Shown: positions 46,979 through 60,006 of the stretch, one piece after another
Numbering within the stretch: the stretch's first letter is position 1
Layout of the letters: every line of letters begins with the position of its first letter
Source of the DNA: Macadamia tetraphylla
Taxonomy: Eukaryota > Streptophyta > Magnoliopsida > Proteales > Proteaceae
Length of the DNA stretch: 64,000 bases
Reading direction: 5' to 3'
Assembly: GCA_022985045.1 (NCBI GenBank)
Contig: CM040964.1
Coordinates: 2,567,654-2,631,653, forward strand
Notes under the pieces: model-generated
Databases searched by the model: none
Told to the model about the DNA's origin: nothing
The model's input: only the letters and a program-made list of their open reading frames with translations
Translations under genes and position numbers: made by a program

Positions 46979-49900
46979 GACTTGAGGTTTGTCTTAATTT
47001 CTCCCTTCGTCAATCTAAGATGTGCATCCGACTGCAATTTTGGCAGTGTTAGGATTGTATACTTAAATATGTTTAACATGCACTTATGCTAGGCATGGCT
47101 TGTTTAGATGACTTCTACCTGTGTTGTTAGGTTGCCAAAGAAGAGGCCCTATTTTGTTTCCTCCTCCTCCTCCCTCCTCCCTCTCTCCTCTTTTCTGTTT
47201 TGAATGAAATCTTATAGTTGATATGGCTAATCCAATGGCCACTTTCTTCTTCTTCTTCTTCTTTTTTTTTTTTTTTTTTTTTTAAAGCTTTTGATTATAA
47301 GATTTTATTCAAAACTTAAATGTGTTTTTTTTTTCAGGTTTGTGTGTGCAGATCTATCAAAATGAGAATACTAATGTTTAGTTTCCATTTTCGTTTTTCC
47401 CCCCTTTTAAATTGATTTGTGCAGCCATTGTGTTCAATGCATGGTTGACTCATGTTGTCAATAGGAAGAAGGATTTATGGATAGGATAAATCACATGGTA
47501 AATCTAATAAAATAGTCAATACATCATAAATCCTCAACATTTTTTAATCGTTTCCAGTATTTATTATTTTATTTTTAATTTTTAATCATCAATATGTCCT
47601 TATATTTTTGTTATGTTCATGTTCCCATGCAATTTAGTATGGGTCTAGTTGACACTTGGATGGTGTATTTAGGCACTTAGATCGAGTATTCCCCATGTTA
47701 GGTCTGTTGTAATACCAAAACCCTAACGCCTTGCTCCATAGGAGATGGAAAGAATGATCGTTCATGAAATGCTTTCGGTGCACATGGCTGAAGGTCTAAA
47801 CCATCTGTCTCCTAATTTCCAAGTGATGAAAGAGATTTATTGCCGCTTCTTAAAATCTTTCAGCATTGGTTGAATATTTGTAAGTGATATTCTGGACTTG
47901 TCATGGAGGTGGCACTGTGCTCCAATAGATGAAAGGAGAAATCTCCTGTGGATCTTTGTTCTTGTGGCTGATCAATAGGGAATAACTAGGATTTTGTGAT
48001 GGAAGGATAGAAGAATTTGAGTTTTGGAATGGGTGAATAGTGCTATCTGTGGGAGATGGATCCTTGTTCAAACTGTGTTGCTGGATAGTACATGGTGGGT
48101 TTCTTGGTGGATTCCAAGGGACTAATGCCTCTGGATTCCTGTCCCGTTATCTTTGATTATTATCTTCTACTTTGTTTTACCATATTCAATAGGTCTGTCT
48201 AGTTCCTCTTTTATTCCTACCTTGCGATCTGCTGTTTGCTGGTCAGTCTTCAGTTTGTTTTGATCTGTCATCTCTCCCTGGTAGCGGATCAGAAACACCA
48301 AATTTATTATACTGGGTTTTGTTTATATACTCTCTTGAACTATTCTGAAAGTCTGCATTGGACCTTTAAGTATTCTAGTTTCAGCATTACTCTGTTTTCC
48401 TTGTTCCACTAGGATCACTCTGCACATCCTTCTCTAGAGCTCAGTTTGTTGAGATGGTGTAAGCAGATTGTGATAACTGATCAGAAGACTACTTGACCTG
48501 AATATCAGGTCATTCTGATCATTATTTTCAAGTTATAAAATTTCGCTCCAAGTTCTCTCTGTTTTGATGATCCTGTACTGCAAATTCCTTCGTAGTTCTA
48601 GTTGGGATTTGAGTTTTGTGTTGGTTGTGCTGGTCTAAGTGGGTGCATTGCATACTATAGAACTCAAATGGTCCCATGCAATTTTATACTGGTTATATAT
48701 ATTCAATATTTTTTAGGGCCAAATTTTTAGTGTTCATGCCCCATTAATGTATTTATACGTTTGCTTTTATGTTTATGAGTAGCAGTATGGTTGGATGACT
48801 AGAAAGCCATCCTTGGTCCAACACTCCAACCTGCATTTTTGAATGGCAAGAGGAAGTCTTAAACGTTCACCTTACCGTCTGGAGGTCTAATTTTTCTGAT
48901 GCATCTATGTGCTTTTGGGGTTAATGTGATGCATAACCTGGAAAACTATTGGAGCATTCCCCTCTTTTAATTGAAATTGATAGAAAAGGGGAAGCACACT
49001 TGGTACTTTGTGGGTATTGCAAAAGCAGATTCTTAGTCTTAAATCATTATTTGAGGAAGCATCTGAATTGGCCTCCATCGATTTCGATTCCATTTCTTCT
49101 GGAGTTGGCCTGAATCCCAAAAAAGCCCCATTTTTAGGCCGAAATCGGCAAGAATAGGGAATAGGATTGAGCCAACTCCAATTGATTCACTGATTTTGTT
49201 TCTTAGAACCATGGTCTTAATTGATAAATTAAGAGCTGTGGAAGTTGCTAATGGCTTAAAGGCTATACGTTGTGCAGAATGGTAGAATGATCAAAACTAC
49301 CATATGGGAGTGCCTAAGTTAGTCGCAGGTACAGAAATTATGAGGAATATAATAGGATTCCATGGATTTGATCGGTTATGTGGGGATTGTTTATCAAGCC
49401 CCTTGTTCATAAGTTCAATGTCAGATATTTGGCGCTTTGGCTTGTCACTTGCGCTGTCGATTCAAATACTTTGACCAAAAATTAAAATGGAAGCTAATCT
49501 TGGCTAAAAGACTGCTCCCTTAGATTAGCAAGAGCATGCTGCAACCGTTGGTTCCAATATATCACTTTGTGGGAGTCATTGCCATTCTATTGCTATGACA
49601 CTTTTTCGTTTTGGTTCTCTGATGCCATGGCATCCAGGGATTTAGGTATTGAAATTGATCGTTGTTGTTGTCAATGTGGAAATAAAATTTTCCCCTATAG
49701 TTAAAAAATAATAAATAAATAAAATAAATAACCTATAAAACATTATTAATTAATCAATTCACCATGCAGCGTACTTCAATCTCTTAAATCTCCTAGGCTG
49801 AAAAAATTTTATTTTATTTTTTTATTTTTTGCGATAGAAAAGAACTTCAACTGAAAAGCTCCCCATGAACCGAAAACTCCTATGGGAAAGGATTTTTTTT

Positions 49901-50339
49901 TTTTTTTAAAGGCCGTGGATCATATTTCAACCTCAAACTTGACCACTTACCCTCCTATGAAATGCGTTATCCTCTCATGTTTGTCCATGCACCCACCATT
50001 TTATTATCATGCACCATTTTAATATCAGAGCCAAGTTAGAACTGGTTAAACTTAATGTGACATTTTATTATCATGCATCATATTTAATATCATGCACTGT
50101 CTTAATAGTGTAAAAATGTTAATTTCTTGCTTTGTCACATTGGAAACTTGGTTTATTCTGAGATTTGACATGTTAGTAGGGGATTTTAATGTCTACTTAT
50201 CCACAAAATTTTAAGCCCGTCCAACATGACATATCTAGGTTCTGAGCAAGGGATTTTAGTGTTCCTATAGATGAGGAGTTATTGGGAGTGACCCATTTAG
50301 GAAATTTTAAGACAAAGACAGTTCTCTTTCATCCATGGT
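46979..50339. other. intergenic, TTG1 downstream
   Basis: About 3.4 kb with no recognised gene; the first part is TTG1 3' UTR. There is a (TTC)n and poly-T tract at 47244-47283. From about 47300 to 49700 the DNA is unusually free of strong repeats but has no convincing open frame on either strand. It may be 3' intron/UTR sequence or old repeat DNA. Confidence 0.5.
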
Positions 50340-50501
50340 GAGGAGAGAATCTCTTAATCGACAAGATTTGTCCCAATGATTTTGAATAAAAAAGATATTT
50401 TAAATCTTCATGAGGAACCTGAGGAGAGAATCTCTTAATCGACAAGATTTGTCCTAATGATTTTGAATAAAAAAGATATTTTAAATCTTCATGAGGAACC
50501 T
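50340..50501. repeat. 81-bp tandem duplication
   Basis: Two head-to-tail copies, 50340-50420 and 50421-50501, differ at a single base seen by eye (GTCCCAATG versus GTCCTAATG). It is a recent duplication with no coding role visible. Confidence 0.92.
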
Positions 50502-50503
50502 TA

Positions 50504-50829
50504 GGGCTCGTTTGATAACATTTCAAGAAGCGCGTTTCTATGTCCAGAAACGGTAGAAACGGAACAAAAAGCGTTTGATAAAATTGTTTTGTTTCACTTG
50601 TTTTGAAAAATAGAAATAGAAATTTCTACCTATTTATGGTTCAAAAAACTACTTAGGAGAAACAAGTTTCTAGAAACGACTTGTGGCCATCCTTTCGTTG
50701 GTTATTATCGACTTTTAGAAACATTACTTATCAAATACCTTCAATTCCATTTCTGTTTTTAAAAACGAAAATTTATGTTTCTACCGTTTCTTGAAACAAA
50801 AACGACAAAAATATTATCAAACGGGTCCC
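50504..50829. mobile_element. 326-bp MITE with 20-bp inverted ends
   Basis: The left end GGGCTCGTTTGATAACATTT matches the reverse complement of the right end AAATATTATCAAACGGGTCCC at most positions. The interior is rich in TAGAAACG / CGTTTCTA words. It abuts the 81-bp tandem duplication. Superfamily uncertain (Harbinger- or hAT-like). Confidence 0.65.
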
Positions 50830-52040
50830 AAATTTATGATAAGACTCACCATTCCAAGAATCAGCATCAACTCACTATGTCTGAAAGAAATTCTCTCTTC
50901 AACCTTTTTCTTTTTACGTAAATTCTGTGTTCAACCTCCTGGGTGAAAAGAAAAATTTAGCAGGACAGCTTTATGAGGTTTTTCAATCTCGAGTCAATGC
51001 ATGATATGTTTTTTTGAAAAGGTGATTTATGCCATACGCTAACCACTGTTATTTTATAAGATAAGATTAAAGGACATTGGCGACGAGAATGGTAAACTTC
51101 TGTTACGTTCCAATATAGACTTTAGACTTTTAATACTTAGGCACGCGCGAGGCATCAGGTATTTATGATTTCCCATCTCCGGCCAGTTCTCCACAGATCC
51201 CATTTTAATGTATAAGCTCGTTTCTTAGAGAGTAACAAAAATGCACATGTAAGAAGACCCTTCATTTTGTTTTATTGATCTTCTTAGCCGAATTGCTCCT
51301 CCTGTGTTTCCCTTTCTCCCTATCCATAAGAGCATCATCGAAGATCATTTGGAACATCCAATCGAGTCTCAAGAAGAAAAGGTAGTGGTGTTAGAACGAA
51401 AATAGAAAAGCTAGCTGCTAGGGGAGTAGAGATTTCAAGATTCTTTTTAACTCACAAAAAGCTTTAGGTTCATTTCCTGTCTTTTGTGTGTGTGTGTTTT
51501 TTTTCCGATTCTTATTTTTTTTTTTTTTTTTTCTAGGCGTTCTGCCTGGAATCTCATCATCACCATCATCCAACACCCTCCCCATCTCTCACCAATATTC
51601 TACACAAAAACAAAAAGGAACACCCAAAATAGAATGAACAAAGATTGCGGCATAGAACAACTCACCATATCTCTTTCAAACCAACCTTTGCTTCCCATTT
51701 CCTTCACCCTTAAAGTTGATAAAAGAAAAACGAGAAAGGGAAGGAGAAGAGAAGGTATATAGCATCCCACTCCAATTTACACCATAGCTTTCCATCCTAT
51801 CTTTAAGTGAGTATTACAGAAAGCGATCCAGTGATATATATATATAAGCGTCTAACTTTACATAGATACAATATATATATTCACGAATCAGAATCACCTG
51901 AGCAAAGAGAAGAAGCCAAGACGAAATAACAAGATTAAAAGGGAAAAAAAAAAGATCTCAAAAAGAATTAAACTTAGCAGAAGCTACTTACACTACATGG
52001 ATAGAGTAGCTTGATAGGTTGTTGGGTTGAGCATGTAAAT
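50830..52040. other. intergenic, NHL downstream
   Basis: No gene recognised; the final 200 bases are probably the 3' UTR of the minus-strand NHL gene. There is a T-rich tract near 51516-51533 and a short TA repeat near 51834-51845. Confidence 0.55.
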
Positions 52041-52682
52041 TCAAACAATAGTAGAACATTGAGCGCCTTGTTTGGAACTCACAGGGGGTGGTATGAATAC
52101 AACGTATGGACGAAAAGCGATAATGGCAACACAATCCACATTAAACCGATATCGGCCGGAAACCCAGGTCCAAACCTTCCATCGGAGCCTTCCGTTCACC
52201 TTCAGACTTAAAACCAGACTACCTGCTGTCTGATCCCGACCCACTTCGTAACCAAGAGATGGGGCCACGGGGAGGCCCTGTCCTACCAAGGAAGCTGTCA
52301 ACAGATTGCTATCTTCATGGCCTTGATAGAATGGAGGAAGAGAAGTGTAGAGAGTAATCTGTTGGCCCTTGTAGGAGGCGTAGACTTGGAGCTGGTCGTA
52401 GTAGACCCCAACCTTCTTATTTGGGTTCATGGTGACCATAGTGACTTGTATGGAAGAGTTGAGAAGGTGAGGTGCTGTGACGTCTAATTGGTAGATATCG
52501 GCTTCTTTGAGGTAGAACTCAGGCTTGGAGGGGCGTAGGATGAGCCAGACAAGGAAGATGAGTGAGAAAACAGAGAGAAGAAAGGTGGAGAAGGCGTAGA
52601 GTAGCCTCTTGGGTAGGTTTTCTATGTTGAATCCGTTCTTATTGGCGCAGTGCTTTGGAGATTTGGTGTGGAACTGAGACAT
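52041..52682 (-). CDS. NDR1/HIN1-like (NHL, LEA_2) membrane protein
   Basis: NHL proteins are plasma-membrane proteins with a short cytosolic N-terminus, one membrane helix and an extracellular LEA_2 (WHy-like) domain; several act in defence and senescence. This one is a single exon of 213 aa starting MSQFHTKSPKHCANKNGF. The membrane segment is residues about 28-50 (LLYAFSTFLLSVFSLIFLVW). The LEA_2 domain holds the family signature NPNKKVGVYYDQLQVYASYK, followed by LPPFYQGHEDSN and GRLRWKVWTWVSGRY. The C-terminus ends QCSTIV. It looks most like NHL12/NHL26 but I do not assign an orthologue. A paralogue lies 7.3 kb downstream on the same strand. Confidence 0.9.
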   Translation of the reverse strand: MSQFHTKSPKHCANKNGFNIENLPKRLLYAFSTFLLSVFSLIFLVWLILRPSKPEFYLKEADIYQLDVTAPHLLNSSIQVTMVTMNPNKKVGVYYDQLQVYASYKGQQITLYTSLPPFYQGHEDSNLLTASLVGQGLPVAPSLGYEVGRDQTAGSLVLSLKVNGRLRWKVWTWVSGRYRFNVDCVAIIAFRPYVVFIPPPVSSKQGAQCSTIV

Positions 52683-55600
52683 TTGCTAAGAGTAGGAGGG
52701 AGGTGGTAAGTGGAACTCTGGAAGGGAGGAGTTAGTTGGTTCTTAGTACAAAGTAGTGAAGACTAGGCGATGTCCCAATGTTATAAGGCAAGCCGCAATG
52801 GAAGAGAAGAGAGGAGATTTGGGGTTGGATTAAATAAAGGAGAAGCAACAAACAAACAAACAAACCAACAAACCAACCAGGACGCATTCAGCAATCAGCA
52901 TTCACGAAATAAAGCAGCAATTATTATCATTTCTCACTCCCTTGCTTTTGACTGGAAATTAAGCTCCTGGTGGTGGGTGGCAGAAGGAGGTAAATGGTAA
53001 ATGGTAAATGGTTATTATTTACACTAGCTATATTATGTATACCAGTTTATGCCCATCCATGGTTCTTGATGTCATCTCCGTTTATTAGGTTTTGTGTTTT
53101 TAACACTACTGGTGCTCGTGGCCTCGTGGCCTCGTGGGAATGAATCTCCTGGTCAACAACAACAACATCTTGGGCCCTTATGGATTGATTGATCGATCGA
53201 TCGATCGAGTGGGTCCCATGCATCATCTCGTAGGTGTAAAGTAAAAGTCCCTAACAGGTAACAGTCTCCACATGATCATGCAGTGATCAATGATGATATT
53301 GGTGGGCACTCGATCGATCAGCAGGAGCAGCACAGCAATGAAGAAGGAATATAAAAAGACGAGACTTGAATATTCTGGAGTTACATAGTTACATTGGGAT
53401 GGATGCCTGGACTTTTTATGTGTTGAAATTAAAATAAACTACTTTTTCTTTTGTCTGTACGATTGGGATCCCACTAATGCATAATGTCTATCAGTTCATG
53501 GCCTTGAACTTGAAGAAAGGTGGGTACCGGGTAGGCTGGTACCCTTCCCTTCCCTTCCCTTTCCTTCCCTTCCTAGCTATTCTCAATTTTCAAAACACTT
53601 TTATGGTTAAGACATTCTACTACTTATATATGTTTTTTTTTAACCACTTATGCTCTTAATTGACTATATGTATATATGGAATCAATTTTCAAATCCATAT
53701 AAAATGGTAATGGAACTTTGAATCATCATCTCATACTTGGACAGCGTTAAAGTGGACTAGATGTTGAAATGATGATCCTATGTATATATTATGGCTGTGT
53801 CGATGGACGTTGCCCCGCCGGTGTACTCATATCTGACCTCCTTGTGAATATCATAAGAAGGGTGAAATAAGTCTATTTGGTATCCTAAGCGAAATTAATA
53901 GTGAGAGGGACATCCACCCACCCTTTTCAGGACCTTCAAAAGAGAATTTTAGTCTTGGGATTTGGGACTAAAGAAGATTTGGAGACGTTTAAAACCAAGG
54001 ACTTAAGAGAGGGGGGACGAAGAGGCTAACCTTTATTTGATGGCCTAGCGCTAGCTTTCTTTTATTTGTTTTCATTCTAGGAATTGTAATAGAGTCGTGG
54101 GGGAGCCACTCAAACGTTGCTTCTCAATTCTCACTGAAAAGGTTGGTGTCCCACTCCGATCCCATCAGCCTTATTTCATCCAAGAGGCCCGTCCATGGTT
54201 TTCCCATTACTTGGATGGATCTACTACTCTCGTCTCCTGGCCTCCTCCGTCAATTTAGGTCAATATTCAACAATATATTGTATTGTACTCCGTGGATCTG
54301 AATGATTACTTTTTCTCTCTCTCCATCTCCATGCTTAAGAGAAACAGTCAGAACCGAACAGCTAGACCCCGCCACACTCACTCAAACTGGATGGATTGGG
54401 CCATTGGGGGTGGAGTAGAGGTGAGAGACGTGGTCGTACGTCCAAGTGGAGGGACGTCGAGAATCGGGATCCCCCGGCCAATGGCCAATATTCGCCAATC
54501 GCCATGGAGGGAGGGGATCATTTGGATGGATGGTTGGATGGTGGAACACTGGAACCCCACTCCACGCCCACGGGACCTTGGCTCTCATAGAGCTCTTTGT
54601 TCGTCATCATACAGGCCAGGTGTACCCAGTTGGCTCCACCAGTTCCTCAACTTAGATTTTTTGTTTCTTCTTTTACCATTAAAGATTAAAGAGTGATGAG
54701 TGCTTACTGGAATTAGAAGTTGGGGAAACGGGAAACCACAGTGCACCAGGGAGCTTTTCTTATTTCTTAATGACGAAGACTACGACTCTTCCTTTTTTTT
54801 TTAAATAAACTATTTGTGTAACAATGCGAGCCCTGCCGTGCGGGCTGCAATCATAATTCATTTTAGTGTGGTCAGTGGTCAGTACTTTTTTTGTTTTTTT
54901 CACCAAACACAAAATCATGGGATACCCCCCACGCTCACTTTCCTCTGTCTCACGAGGAACTAGGAACTAGTGAGGTCCACGCTCGACTCCAGACTCCAGA
55001 GTCCAAAGTCCAGAGTCAGTTTTGAGTCAGCTCATCACTGATTGATCCACCTCGCTAGAGTTTTATAAGAAAAACAATAACGACGGTGATTTACTTACTA
55101 CCGTAATTAAGATTCAAATTAATTCTTGTACAATAAATATGGCCGCCGGAAGCTAAACTTGGGTGATGATATATCAAGAAGGTAATTAAGGAAATGTCGA
55201 AGCTTCATCAAGACGTGCTTGTAGTCATATATACCCCACATATATGTAATATCTGTTTTAGAGTAATTAAATTTACTTACAGCACTTAATGAACATATAT
55301 ATTGACGAATGGCCATGATATATATATATATATATATATATATCATTAAGTGCTTATTCAAACTAACCCTTTGCTGCTTGTGTCCCACTTTGTGAATTTC
55401 TTCAAGGGCTGAACTATTCTTCACGTACGTTTGTCGGGATCCGGTCTACCTCTAGCTTGTATATGTTTATGGCTAGGAAAGCAAGGACGAAATCTCTCTA
55501 CTTGTTTAACTTATGTCGATGTCCACTTCTTATTGCCGGTTTAACGGAATTCTAATTTCTTTTATATGCAAATTACAAATAAACATATAAATAAGGAGAA

Positions 55601-58600
55601 GAGTTCTTGTTCGATCCGTTGTCATGCACCAGCACAAGGTCAATGGAAGTACAGCTAGAAGTATCAATATGATGGATATTTTAACCTTTCATATGGTTGG
55701 GCATAGATTCATTTTTCCCAATAGATGAATAAGGTCTTAAGTTCCCCATGGTCATCATTCTCCCCCATGCATTTCCCAAAAATCAAACATTTGATCTCCT
55801 TGTTGTGATATCATATTCGTTATCATTTCACCTAAAAGCTCTTGCTAAGGGTATAAGTTTAACCCTGACAATTCAAGCATGCCCTAAGCCTAAATAGTGC
55901 CTAAACTAAGATTTATGACCTTGAGAGTGGATTAATAAGGCATTAAGGTTGAAAAACCTTAGGTTAGGGTTGAGCCTAGGCCTCAACCTGGCCCTGATTT
56001 TAACTCTAATTTATGTAATATAATTTAAGTTTATCACCCTATCATTTAATTTAGAGTAATGAAACCTAAGTCATTGATTTTAATGGTCAAGTATCCTAAA
56101 CACCTATTATATATATTGTGTCGCACTTAACAATTTTAATTGTTTTTTGCTATTGTTTTTTGTTTTGTTTACTTAGTTCAACTGCTACTATGTAAATAGG
56201 TCCCCTTGAGGATTGAGTGTTATTGCAGGAATTTAGTATATGACACTGCGGAAACTCGAAGTTCAGACCAAAGCCTCCAATGAACAGAGCCTGTATGGAA
56301 ACTGATAGCATTACTTTTTCCGGAGAACAGAGCCTGTATGGAAACTGGCTCTTGTCGAAAATGTTCTCTTCCAAAATAAATATAAAAAAATGAAAGTGTC
56401 CAAAGACCTACCTATAAATTGGATAAATGCCCAAATGGAGGCCCAGTTTTAAATTTGCTAGCCCAAACCATGAGATAAAGGAACAGTTCCAGTTTTAAAT
56501 TAGCTTGCTAACACTATTTATCAAAAAAAAAAGCCAGAGAAGTTTACCTGAGCTAGCCTTGCTCAGTTTATTTATTCTCGTAACTGACATTTTCCAGTGC
56601 AGTTCCAAACGATAAGAAATAATAACGATGAAAAATACTTACACAACAATGATATTTATTTTCTTACTAAAATTCTGGAATTGCTATGAACATTGTGGAA
56701 ATGACCATAAGAACAGAGTGTTGAATCAGGATCGAGTTCCCCAAAAATTTGCTGTCCTGGTCTCACAATCCAGGTGGACATCTAGATAGAAAAGCTTTTG
56801 GTTAGCAGATTAACGTGCTTTGAGTTTTGAAGTACCGCCATCCTATGAAGAAGGGAAGTAGTGCTTCCATAAATACCAATCAAGTTCGATCAAAAGTTTC
56901 TCATAGGATCCGTTCAAGGGAAGGGAACTGAAGTGAGCTGATATCAGTTGTGAAAATAAATATAAATTTTGTTTGGGTTTTTTTTTTTTTTTTGGGGTTC
57001 GGGGGTGGGGGTGTGGTGGGGTTTGGTGTCACCCAGCTCCCAGACATGTGGGGCTGAAATGACCAGCCCTTCCCAATGAAATGGACAACAAAGTTTTTGT
57101 AGATATTTTTCTTACACACATGAATAGGATCGCACTCTCCCACAAGAAAAACTTTCCCAATTTTATAATCATAATTGTGTAATTTATTTAAAATTTAAAT
57201 CTTATCATATTTAGTATAAATATAATTTAATTTATATTAATCATATATCATATTTTAAGATATTGTATATTATACTATTTCTATTGATATTTTTTTCAGT
57301 TGTAATATTTATTTTACTTTCAAATATTTTAAAGGATTTGATTGTAAAGTAAAATTAAATTAAATTAAGGATCACTATCTGTTGTGTGGCCATTGTGCCA
57401 ATCCAAGGACCAACTAGGGGGTAGGGTGGTCTTTTTGTTTGGAGTCTGGACGTAGAGACACGTGACTTGGTAGCTAGTGATATTTTCCCAATAAAATTAA
57501 TGGTAGAAGATTACTACCAAACTGCATAACCCCTACACAAGTATGGGCCAATGAGAGAACTCGTTAGGATATGAAAAGTGGGGGGGATTTTTTCATTTTA
57601 GAGGAGGTGAGAGGAGCGATCATTTTACGCAATCCTGTGTTTGAAAGTCTGGATGCAAGCTTGGAGGACATTTCCTTAAAATTTAATTACTATAGTTGGA
57701 ATGTTTTAGAGTAAGAAACTTTGGAGCCAGAATGAATCCCCATACTAAAATGGCTGTTTATCTTATACTCATCGCATGTTCCCCTGCTATATATATGTCC
57801 AGTATGGAAGATAAAGAAGACGAAAGGAAGCATTATCCACACAGGTAAAAGGGAGTTCATGGGCTTCTGTTTTGGGGTTTTGGGGTGGTCATCCAAGTGA
57901 TGTGGCCCAATTCTATTGGCAAAGAAAAAGGAGATTGATCGGCCGACCATATAGAATTTTTAGTCTTTTTATTTTGTGTGCACACAGCACACCTAACTAC
58001 AATGAAAGGAGCGAATAAAGTTATGAATCTAATGCATGCTGCCATTCACTTATTAGACATGACATTAAGGTTGGTTTTTGTTGGGTATATGTGCTTTCTT
58101 CTTTATTATGCATGAGGAGACCACTAACAGATTAAACTGTGCCTCCTCTAATCAACCCAAGATAAGAAGCCTAATATTGGTTTAGTCATGTTTGCTAGGA
58201 CTGTACTTTCAACCAGCAATTAAAATATTATATAATTTTTTTTCTGACTAAAAACAATATTATATCACTTCTTGGGAAAATAGAACTACATGGGCTTGCA
58301 GCCTGGAAGTATGGAATAGACCATACAAATAAATGACAATGTAAACAATGTACTTGCAAACTTTGAACCTATTAAATTTGCCATTTTGAATATCGGAAGT
58401 AGTTTTCTATACGATGAGAGTGCAACCAATGTCAATGCTCCTTTAATCTTTCTCTCCCATCCTTAGAAAAAGGGGTACAAGTATTTTTACACAAGGCAGA
58501 GAAAAATAGACATATGGGAGTACTGGTGTAGGCCACACTTTTGGACAAAGTTCTTTTCGTTTTGAATATTCAATGAAAGGCTTCATTCTGGTTATGTTTG

Positions 58601-58979
58601 TCAAGCCAATGGAGAAACAAAAAAATAAAAGGAGAAAAGGACAATACTTGGTTTTGTGCTCTTGCGCTGACACGGGGGTTGTGCAACCAAGTTTTAATCC
58701 GATTGATACATGGGGGTGCCAAGTCATTTGTAGCTTCGCTTTTCTGCCTCAAACCCATTTTATATATTTTTCTCAGGAAAAGGTTATCTAAGTTAATGGG
58801 GCAGGATTTGCTTGCCCTTTTGTGTCTTTCTCCACTTCACATGAAATAACCTCACTACCCTCTAATGTACACTACTACTTTATACCACTTGCTCAAAGAA
58901 CGTACCATTTCCCCTTTATATTTTATCCCCTTCTTCTCATCTCTCAAATAATCTTTCCCAGTGACATCAATTTGGTCCA
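52683..58979. other. long intergenic stretch between the NHL genes
   Basis: About 6.3 kb with no recognised gene. It holds a short (GATC)n run near 53191-53206, a (TA)n repeat at 55319-55343, a pair of 23-bp direct repeats at 56282-56304 and 56325-56347, a T/G-rich tract at 56970-57020, and a block at about 55850-56000 with CCTAAGCCTAAAT-type words that may be a worn hAT-like relic. The first 200 bases include the NHL promoter (TTATAA on the minus strand near 52780). Confidence 0.5.
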
Positions 58980-59200
58980 GCCAGCCTTAAAACCCGTTCT
59001 AGCCCGGCCTAAGCCTAAACAAGGCCTGGGCTGAAAATTTTAGCCCATAGGGTAGGCCTGAGCTAAGATTTTCCAGCCTGAGGCAGGGCCGGGCCTGGGC
59101 TTGGCCCAACCCATCACAATCAGGGCCGGGTTGGGCCAGGCTGGGCTGAGCCTCGGCTGAGATATCCAAGTAAGTAAGTGCCGCCCATTGACACCCCGAA
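58980..59200. mobile_element. possible hAT-like relic D, left end lost
   Basis: The right end ATTGACACCCC (59188-59198) matches the family ends, and the interior is made of GGCCTGGGCT, TAGCCCATAGGG and TTGGGCC words as in the element at 6460. A clear left end is not found. Confidence 0.4.
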
Positions 59201-60006
59201 GTCTCTACCATTTCACTGTGTATCCATCCACCTTGCAATTCCGATCATCTTGACTCTCACGATCACATCAATCCACAATGATAAAAGTAACAACACTAAC
59301 GACGATGGTAAACAGGCAACGTTAGCAACATCGACGATCCATATTAGAATTGATCCACGCTGGAAGGGAGGTTTAGATTTTAGGTTGAAGGTTTAGTGAT
59401 TAGGTTTTTTATAGATTAAGGTAAGATTTCAAGTCGCCCGGATAAGGAGAAATTCATCTTCTTTTCCTAACCAATTAAAGTGGACCTCTTTAATTTAACA
59501 AAAAATCCTTTCTCATCATCCAATTTGAAGGATGACAAATTATCATCCACAAGTACTCCATAGCAACAGAACCTAATAATTTATGTAATTGCATGCAGAG
59601 CCATGCGACCATTGCGAGAACCATATCGAGGCCCAGCGGCTCAAAACTGTCTAGCACAATTGGTGATATGTGGTGCACAAAAACCCTATGCTCAACAGGA
59701 CCGTACATTTAAGAGAGGAAAAACGAGAGCAAGAAAGAAAGAAAGAAGATTAGCAGCAGGAGGGCACAACGTACTCTTTCCATTATGGTTAATGAACAGT
59801 GTTGATTATTATTTCTTTCTTCGCTGTGTAATCTACCTCATACTCTTTTCTTCTACTGGGATTGGGAGATGGATCCAGAAGAGAAACAGAAAGAAATTCG
59901 CAAATTGAAGGCAAGGTAACAACTACTGCTAATTAAAAAGCAAGAAGAGCTAGCCTAATTAAAGGAAGAAAATTAAGAGAGCTTACGTTACTAACAGGAG
60001 TCATCA
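59201..60006. other. intergenic, second NHL downstream
   Basis: No gene recognised. Overlapping short open frames on both strands at 59490-59908 have no similarity I know. A small AAGAAAGA run lies near 59733-59748. Confidence 0.5.

Noticed and set aside
54283..54696. 137-codon frame with several overlapping frames on both strands
   Set aside because: All six frames are partly open because of local composition; no similarity recognised.
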